From IMG/VR virus record IMGVR_UViG_3300025671_000263, positions 1-32,963 of that record: a DNA stretch of 32,963 nt; one strand, given 5' to 3'. Numbering within the stretch: the stretch's first letter is position 1; every line of letters begins with the position of its first letter. The position numbers and the translations under genes are program-made. Under the pieces are notes generated by a model, which did no database searches, was not told where the DNA came from, and saw nothing but the letters and a program-made list of their open reading frames with translations. This DNA is from a virus. Positions 28,991 through 32,963 of the stretch are shown here, piece after piece.

Positions 28991-29504
28991 ACCTTATTGG
29001 CGAAATGCTAGAAAGAACGAAAGAACAGTAGAGGCATTAAAACAGTCTATTACTAGCTATGGCTTTAACCAACCAATAGTTTTAGATAAGGATAATGTAA
29101 TAATTACAGGACACGCAAGATACAAAGCCTTAATGCAATTAGGTTGGACAGAAGCACCCTGTGTTAAATTAGACTTACCGGAAGAGAAAGCAAAAGAATA
29201 CCGTATTGCTGATAACAAGACACACGAAATGACGATGTGGGATAACGAGCAATTAGTGGTAGAGTTAAGAGAGATAGGAAACTTTGAAGAAATGCAGTCT
29301 TACTTTCAGAATGTAAATTTAGGCAGTTGGTTAGACGATAGCGTAGGATTTAATCTTAATCCTGTTACAGAGGAAAGAGTGGCAAAGAAACAAGAGGAAT
29401 TGGAAACACGTTTTGACGCAGAGAAAACCATCGAGCCACAATTAGATTTAATATGTCCTCATTGTATGGAAGAGTTTAGTATCAAAAAGAGTGAGCTTCT
29501 ATGA
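28956..29504 (+). CDS. Second ParB-like protein with C-terminal zinc ribbon
   Basis: A 182-residue protein when started at ATG 28956; an upstream in-frame ATG at 28890 would add 22 residues with no domain sense and is rejected. ParB-like domain: ALTQIKPYWRNARKNERTVEALKQSITSYGFNQPIVLDKDNVIITGHARYKALMQLG (7-63), with the GHARYKA box, and EYRIADNKTHEMTMWDNEQL. The C-terminal end LICPHCMEEFSI has half of a zinc ribbon (CPHC). Such proteins are common directly before terminase or methylase genes in phages and plasmids. It may guide a DNA-modifying or packaging enzyme. Confidence 0.8.
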   Translation: MRVESVALTQIKPYWRNARKNERTVEALKQSITSYGFNQPIVLDKDNVIITGHARYKALMQLGWTEAPCVKLDLPEEKAKEYRIADNKTHEMTMWDNEQLVVELREIGNFEEMQSYFQNVNLGSWLDDSVGFNLNPVTEERVAKKQEELETRFDAEKTIEPQLDLICPHCMEEFSIKKSELL

Positions 29505-29863
29505 GCGAAGAAATCGACATAATCGACACTAAAAAAAGAATGTTAAAAGCCTTAGAGGAATCTTTAGGGATAGTGTCTGTTGCGTCTAGTAATGCCGGGA
29601 TACACCGATCAACGCATTACCTATGGATGAATAATGACGAGGACTACAAGAGAGCAGTAGAGGAAATACATAATGTATGTCTTGACTTTGCAGAGAGTAA
29701 GTTGTTTGAGAACATTAAAGGTAAAAGAGAAACCTCGATCATATTCTATTTAAAGACGCGCGGTAAGAGTAGAGGATATGTCGAAAGACAAGAATTAGAC
29801 TTAGGAGGTGATAACCACTTTAGAGTTGAGGTGATAAGACCGGATGAGGACAATACAGACTAA
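29501..29863 (+). CDS. Terminase small subunit
   Basis: A 120-residue protein. The N-terminal part is a helix-turn-helix DNA-binding region (KKRMLKALEESLGIVSVASSNAGIHRSTHYLWMNNDEDYKRAVEEI), followed by a linker helix (VCLDFAESKLFENIKGKRETSIIFYLKTRGKSRGYVERQELDLGG), which is the usual style of TerS in Bacteroidota phages ('..fyLKtrgk.RGYveRqe.'). It recognises the packaging site on phage DNA. It overlaps terL by 20 bases. Confidence 0.85.
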   Translation: MSEEIDIIDTKKRMLKALEESLGIVSVASSNAGIHRSTHYLWMNNDEDYKRAVEEIHNVCLDFAESKLFENIKGKRETSIIFYLKTRGKSRGYVERQELDLGGDNHFRVEVIRPDEDNTD

Positions 29864-31004
29864 TGTAGTATTCGATCATATAGAGAAGTCCGATAAACGT
29901 ATCCTAATAGAACAGGGGGGTACGCGATCCGGAAAGACGTACAATATCCTTATATGGCTCATATTTGGTTACTGTATGCGCAACACGGGTAAAGTGGCTA
30001 CAATAGCTAGAAAGACGTATCCCGCATTAAGAACGTCTGCTATGAGGGATTTCATACAAATCCTACGCGACTATAATCTGTATGACGAAACAAAGCATAA
30101 TAAGTCAAGTAGTGAGTATCACTTAAACAACAATCTTGTAGAGTTTATTTCATTAGATCAACCGACAAAGGTACGAGGTCGTAAGAGGGATATCCTTTTC
30201 ATAAACGAAGCTAACGAGTTGCATTGGGAAGATTGGCAACAGTTGGTATTTCGTACTACCGGAAGAATTATAATCGACTACAACCCGTCTGACGAGTTCC
30301 ATTGGATATATGAGAGGGTAAAGACAAGAGAGGATGCCGAGTTTCATATTACAACCTATAAAGACAACCCGTTCTTAGAAGAGAGTATCATACAAGAGAT
30401 TGAACTCTTAAAGAATACTGATGAGAATTATTGGCGCATTTATGGATTAGGTGAGGTCGGTGTAGGTAAAGCAATCATATTTGACGTTTCATTAATAGAC
30501 GCCATCCCGGATAAAGCTAGATTCTTATCATACGGTATGGACTTCGGTTATACGAATGATCCGACTACATTAATAGGAGTTTACATTTGGGACAATGAGT
30601 TATACTTCAAAGAGTACATTTACAGAACCAATATGACCAACCGGGATATCGCTAATGAGATGAGTCGCTTAATGATTGGTAGGAGGGATGAGATATATGC
30701 TGATAGTGCTGAACCAAAGAGTGTAGACGAAATCTACAAAATGGGATGGAATATTAAACCGGCTACTAAGGGAAGAGATTCCGTAAACATAGGCATTGAT
30801 ATGCTTAAACGCTACAAGCTATATGTAACAAAGGATTCTGTAAATACCATTAAGGAGTTTAGGAACTACAAATGGAAAGAGGATAAAAACGGCATCGTGC
30901 TTAATTCGCCTGTTGATCTCTTCAATCACAGCGTAGACGCAATCCGGTACGCGACATACGCTAAACTGTCGCGCCCGAACTACGGTCAATACGCTTTACG
31001 CTAA
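29844..31004 (+). CDS. Terminase large subunit
   Basis: A 386-residue protein. ATPase domain: Walker A GGTRSGKT (25-32), Walker B-like DILFINEANEL (116-126) and IIDYNPS (about 143-149). Nuclease domain: MDFGYTNDPT, EIYADSAEPKSVDEIYKMGWNIKPATKGRDSVNIGIDML, and a C-terminal VDLFNHSVDAIRYATY, with the acidic metal-binding residues of the RNase H-like fold. This is the PBSX/Terminase_3 type. It packages DNA into proheads using ATP and cuts it to length. The stop lies 9 bases inside the end of the minus-strand gene, so the two converge. Confidence 0.93.
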   Translation: MRTIQTNVVFDHIEKSDKRILIEQGGTRSGKTYNILIWLIFGYCMRNTGKVATIARKTYPALRTSAMRDFIQILRDYNLYDETKHNKSSSEYHLNNNLVEFISLDQPTKVRGRKRDILFINEANELHWEDWQQLVFRTTGRIIIDYNPSDEFHWIYERVKTREDAEFHITTYKDNPFLEESIIQEIELLKNTDENYWRIYGLGEVGVGKAIIFDVSLIDAIPDKARFLSYGMDFGYTNDPTTLIGVYIWDNELYFKEYIYRTNMTNRDIANEMSRLMIGRRDEIYADSAEPKSVDEIYKMGWNIKPATKGRDSVNIGIDMLKRYKLYVTKDSVNTIKEFRNYKWKEDKNGIVLNSPVDLFNHSVDAIRYATYAKLSRPNYGQYALR

Positions 31005-31310
31005 ACCTTCGGCTTTGTTATACTCGATCATATCGTTGATCTTTTCTAACATATTACCTGGAGTTTCGCCATCGTAAACATTGCAACACATCCCGCAATT
31101 AATTGCTGAACTACCAATTCGCTGTGGTCGTCTAAACACTTGTTCTACTCTTGCAACTACTTGATGCTTTTCGTACTCTCTTAATTGCACTCTTGTAAAC
31201 GTAATTGTTGCTTGAGGCTTTCCAACTTTGAATTGGATTTGTACATAATCGCCATTCATTGTTGCTTCTCTACACACTTCACGTGCATTGATTAAAAAAT
31301 CATTTGTCAT
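30996..31310 (-). CDS. Only minus-strand gene, unknown, 104 residues, Cys cluster
   Basis: The product has an N-terminal helix (NDFLINAREVCREATMNG), a beta-rich middle (DYVQIQFKVGKPQATITFTRVQLREYEKHQVVARVEQVF), a basic RRPQRIGSS and NCGMCCNVYDGETPGNMLEKINDMIEYNKAEG. The CGMCC cluster could bind metal. No helix-turn-helix is evident. It has its own Bacteroidota-type promoter on the minus strand (31353-31383) and its 3' end overlaps terL tail-to-tail. It could be a regulator or an antagonist of the host; the function is unknown. Confidence 0.75.
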   Translation of the reverse strand: MTNDFLINAREVCREATMNGDYVQIQFKVGKPQATITFTRVQLREYEKHQVVARVEQVFRRPQRIGSSAINCGMCCNVYDGETPGNMLEKINDMIEYNKAEGLA

Positions 31311-31352
31311 TTGTTTGTGGTTTTAATTAAACATTATTTCAACGAACTATTG

Positions 31353-31383
31353 TAAAGATACGAAAAAAAATTTAATTAACAAA
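31353..31383 (-). promoter_or_regulatory. Bacteroidota-type promoter for the minus-strand gene
   Basis: On the minus strand TTTG (complement of 31380-31383), 19 bases, then TATCTTTA (complement of 31353-31360), matching TAnnTTT with A in place of the last G. Transcription would start near 31345, about 35 bases before the ATG of the 104-residue gene. Confidence 0.62.
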
Positions 31384-31384
31384 A

Positions 31385-31416
31385 TTTGGATTATTCAAAA
31401 AGTCATCGTATATTAG
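31385..31416 (+). promoter_or_regulatory. Bacteroidota-type promoter for the 31444-32411 operon
   Basis: TTTG at 31385-31388, 20 bases, then TATATTAG at 31409-31416, matching TAnnTT.G. Transcription would start near 31423, before the ATG at 31444. It lies one base from the -33 element of the minus-strand promoter, so the two are divergent and closely spaced. Confidence 0.65.
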
Positions 31417-31443
31417 AGTATTAGTTTAAAACAAACAAATAAA

Positions 31444-31632
31444 ATGAACGAAAGAATTATTTTAGTATTAGCCAAAAGCCGGATGAAATTCCAAGAGATT
31501 ATTGGTAAGCCGGAAACATTAGAGGAGGCGATTGAGCAAGTCAAAAAAGACCACGCTCGTAACGAAGCCAACCTTAAAGAGGAAACGTGGGTAGACATCA
31601 CCACAGGTAAAACACACAAAGCCAATTACTAA
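31444..31632 (+). CDS. Small early-type protein, unknown, 62 residues
   Basis: First gene behind the + promoter of the divergent pair. A helical, charged product (NERIILVLAKSRMKFQEIIGKPETLEEAIEQVKKDHARNEANLKEETWVDITTGKTHKANY). The stop overlaps the next start (TAATG). No family is recognised. Confidence 0.6.
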   Translation: MNERIILVLAKSRMKFQEIIGKPETLEEAIEQVKKDHARNEANLKEETWVDITTGKTHKANY

Positions 31633-31814
31633 TGAAAAACACACAATGGATAGTACACTTCGAAGGAGGTGGATGGAATTTAGTAGACGCAGTTTTTAAG
31701 CAACAGGCGTATGATATTGCAGTAAAGAAATTCAATGGTGAGAACATTAAGGTTCAAAGCGTAGAAATAGCAACAGACGAGAAGATACAGAATTTGATGA
31801 GTTTATTTTGGTAG
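31632..31814 (+). CDS. Small protein, unknown, 60 residues
   Basis: The product reads MKNTQWIVHFEGGGWNLVDAVFKQQAYDIAVKKFNGENIKV then QSVEIATDEKIQNLMSLFW. A strand, helix, strand order suggests a small alpha-beta domain. Start overlaps the previous stop. No function is recognised. Confidence 0.55.
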   Translation: MKNTQWIVHFEGGGWNLVDAVFKQQAYDIAVKKFNGENIKVQSVEIATDEKIQNLMSLFW

Positions 31815-31858
31815 TTATTAAGAAATTTGTAAATTAAAGAAAATTTAAAAACAGACAA

Positions 31859-32116
31859 ATGGCACAAGAAGCACAAGATTGGAAAAAAATCGAAGTAACG
31901 ACAATTGTAGGTAAGCAATTAGAACTCGCAGGAGTAATTGGTAGAACAACCTCAAGGGTTCGAGCAGTTAAGAAATTGATTGATGAATTGATTTCAGACA
32001 ACAACAAGGATCTCTATCAAATGTACGATAGTGATATTCAATGGCGTTTAGAGTATTACTCAAAGCAATTAGGCGAGGCGTATGAAGAATTAGATAATGT
32101 ATTTAAAGACGAGTAG
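31859..32116 (+). CDS. Helical protein, unknown, 85 residues
   Basis: Mostly helical product (WKKIEVTTIVGKQLELAGVIGRTTSRVRAVKKLIDELISDNNKDLYQMYDSDIQWRLEYYSKQLGEAYEELDNVFKDE) with basic patch TTSRVRAVKK. TTTG at 31807-31810, 19 bases, then TAAATTAA at 31830-31837 is a weak promoter-like match upstream. The leader is A/C-rich like other promoter-proximal genes. No family is recognised. Confidence 0.6.
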   Translation: MAQEAQDWKKIEVTTIVGKQLELAGVIGRTTSRVRAVKKLIDELISDNNKDLYQMYDSDIQWRLEYYSKQLGEAYEELDNVFKDE

Positions 32117-32117
32117 T

Positions 32118-32411
32118 ATGGAAGCAGTAGTATTTGGAAAAGATGTGTTCGAGATTTTAGGATATCATAAAGAGGTATTTGATGGCGGTGGATATTTAGG
32201 TAGTATGAAGATGGAAGAACCCGACAGAGAGGTGATGGGTTATGGAGGTAGACGCGAAGAGTATATTACCGGATGGGTACGCAAAGGCTCAAAGATGCAC
32301 AAAGTCGATGGTTATTTTATGACCGAATGTGTACCGTTATGCGGTAAGATCAAGACCGATAGATTTAAAGTATTAGAAAACGCAGTTGAATGGCGCAATC
32401 AAGTGCGATGA
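32118..32411 (+). CDS. Last gene of the 31444 operon, unknown, 97 residues
   Basis: Start chosen at ATG 32118, just after the previous stop; an in-frame ATG at 32097 lies inside the previous gene. The product (MEAVVFGKDVFEILGYHKEVFDGGGYLGSMKMEEPDREVMGYGGRREEYITGWVRKGSKMHKVDGYFMTECVPLCGKI) is rich in Gly and Tyr with a CVPLC pair. No function is recognised. A terminator follows at 32439. Confidence 0.6.
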   Translation: MEAVVFGKDVFEILGYHKEVFDGGGYLGSMKMEEPDREVMGYGGRREEYITGWVRKGSKMHKVDGYFMTECVPLCGKIKTDRFKVLENAVEWRNQVR

Positions 32412-32438
32412 GTTAAGTGGTTTAGTTAATATGCGCAG

Positions 32439-32465
32439 GAGGGGGCTTTATGCCCTCTCTTTTTT
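32439..32465 (+). terminator. Rho-independent terminator before the tail genes
   Basis: GAGGGGGC at 32439-32446 pairs with GCCCTCTC at 32452-32459 (one G-U pair, loop of 5), followed by six T at 32460-32465. It separates the early-type operon from the tail gene block. Confidence 0.9.
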
Positions 32466-32490
32466 GTTACACCTATATCAGCAAAAAATT

Positions 32491-32511
32491 TATCTTTACG
32501 TTATACCTTTA
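32491..32511 (+). promoter_or_regulatory. Possible promoter of the tail gene block
   Basis: TATCTTTA at 32491-32498, and TACCTTTA at 32504-32511, both resemble the -7 element TAnnTTTG with a final A. The only TTTG upstream (32463-32466) is 24 bases from the first, longer than the usual 19-21, so the call is weak. The next gene starts at 32516. Confidence 0.35.
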
Positions 32512-32515
32512 GATT

Positions 32516-32963
32516 ATGAGATACACATTAGACGTACCAAACAAGCTATCAGAGATTCCGTTACATAAGTATCAGAAATTCTTACGCATTGTAGATCAAA
32601 ACATAGATGATCCAAACTCGGATAGGTTTATCGCTATGAAGATGCTAGAAATCTTTTGCGACCTACCTACCGATGCGATATTCAATTATAAGATAAGAGA
32701 CATTAACGAGGTAACTAATATCATAACAGACCTCCTACAAGAGAAGCCACAATTAGTACGCTCATTTAAAGTCGGTGATACAGAGTTTGGCTTTATCCCT
32801 AGTCTTGAGGATATGACCTTTGGCGAGTACGTAGACCTAGACACATACATAGGCGATTGGGAAAATATCCACAGAGCAATGGCGGTATTATACAGACCCA
32901 TTAAGGCAAAGATTAAAGACAAGTATGAGATCGAAGAGTATAAAGGCGATCATTACTACGATG
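32516..32963 (+). CDS. Tail assembly chaperone, gpG-like, N-terminal part (continues at base 2)
   Basis: Starts at ATG 32516 and stays open to the end of the window, where the 146-bp repeat joins it to the frame at position 2. The first 100 residues (RYTLDVPNKLSEIPLHKYQKFLRIVDQNIDDPNSDRFIAMKMLEIFCDLPTDAIFNYKIRDINEV) are helical, and the opening 'l.evP..lseI.L..Yqkf' is one I know from chaperone-position proteins of Bacteroidota phages. It lies behind a terminator and is the first gene of the tail block. The 3' part and the -1 frameshift are described at the start of the window. Confidence 0.75.
   Translation, partial: MRYTLDVPNKLSEIPLHKYQKFLRIVDQNIDDPNSDRFIAMKMLEIFCDLPTDAIFNYKIRDINEVTNIITDLLQEKPQLVRSFKVGDTEFGFIPSLEDMTFGEYVDLDTYIGDWENIHRAMAVLYRPIKAKIKDKYEIEEYKGDHYYD
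32818..32963. repeat. Right copy of 146-bp terminal repeat
   Basis: Matches bases 1-146 with two differences (CC instead of TT at 32836-32837). See the left copy. Confidence 0.95.

Noticed and set aside
32386-32568. Open frame across the terminator at 32439, 60 residues
   Set aside because: It runs through a strong hairpin terminator and both neighbouring genes; the peptide has no domain sense.
1-32963. Integrase, repressor or other signs of lysogeny
   Set aside because: No tyrosine or serine recombinase motif and no CI-like helix-turn-helix protein was seen; the minus-strand gene alone is not enough.
1-32963. tRNA genes
   Set aside because: No cloverleaf-like stretch with the usual T-arm GTTCGA pattern was noticed in any gap; a dedicated scan was not possible.

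Overview
The window looks like a complete, circularly permuted genome of a small tailed phage, probably a siphovirus, that infects a member of the Bacteroidota, most likely of the Flavobacteriia type. The last 146 bases repeat the first 146 with only two differences, so the unique sequence is about 32.8 kb and the cut falls inside a tail-assembly gene. The host guess rests on three observations. First, several intergenic gaps carry Bacteroidota-type promoters, TTTG then 19-20 nt then TAnnTTTG (19226-19257, and a divergent pair at 31353-31416). Second, leaders are A-rich with little Shine-Dalgarno signal. Third, many small proteins are of kinds I know mainly from Bacteroidota phages. All genes but one are on the + strand, packed with ATGA and TAATG overlaps.

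Layout. 32516 through the junction to 6035: tail genes (gpG/gpGT-like chaperone with a probable -1 frameshift, tail completion and neck candidates, two large tail-tip candidates, a short tape measure protein). 6065-9727: head genes (XkdF-type prohead protease with an extra domain, scaffold-like protein, major capsid protein). 9803-13081: tail tube, a virion-type protein, portal with a C-terminal Cys/His module, head-tail connector. 13078-17003: fibre module, including two tandem paralogues and a 572-residue fibre. 17006-18415: lysis cassette (membrane proteins, M15 peptidase endolysin, holin). An AT-rich palindrome cluster at about 18436-18515 separates the late block from the replication block.

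18537-25125 holds DNA metabolism: NinG-like nuclease, OB-like protein, a small protein with an SSB-like acidic tail, DnaB/RecA-fold helicase, sigma factor, PD-(D/E)XK proteins including a RecE/YqaJ-like exonuclease, and a DnaA domain IV-like protein, interleaved with tiny zinc-ribbon and membrane proteins. 25171-29504 is the most interesting block: a Rossmann methyltransferase-like protein, a GT-A type glycosyltransferase and a 2OG-Fe(II) oxygenase-like protein (the last two strikingly AT-rich), then a PP-loop PAPS reductase-like protein, a small membrane protein and two ParB-like proteins, directly before terminase. This is a candidate DNA hypermodification or host-modification module. 29501-31004 is terminase. 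A lone minus-strand gene (30996-31310) converges on terL and shares a divergent promoter region with a four-gene + operon (31444-32411), which ends at a terminator just before the tail chaperone gene.

No integrase, CI-like repressor, tRNA, CRISPR array, reverse transcriptase or insertion sequence was seen. Nothing supports lysogeny. Functions are assigned from motifs and remembered family features, not from database searches.
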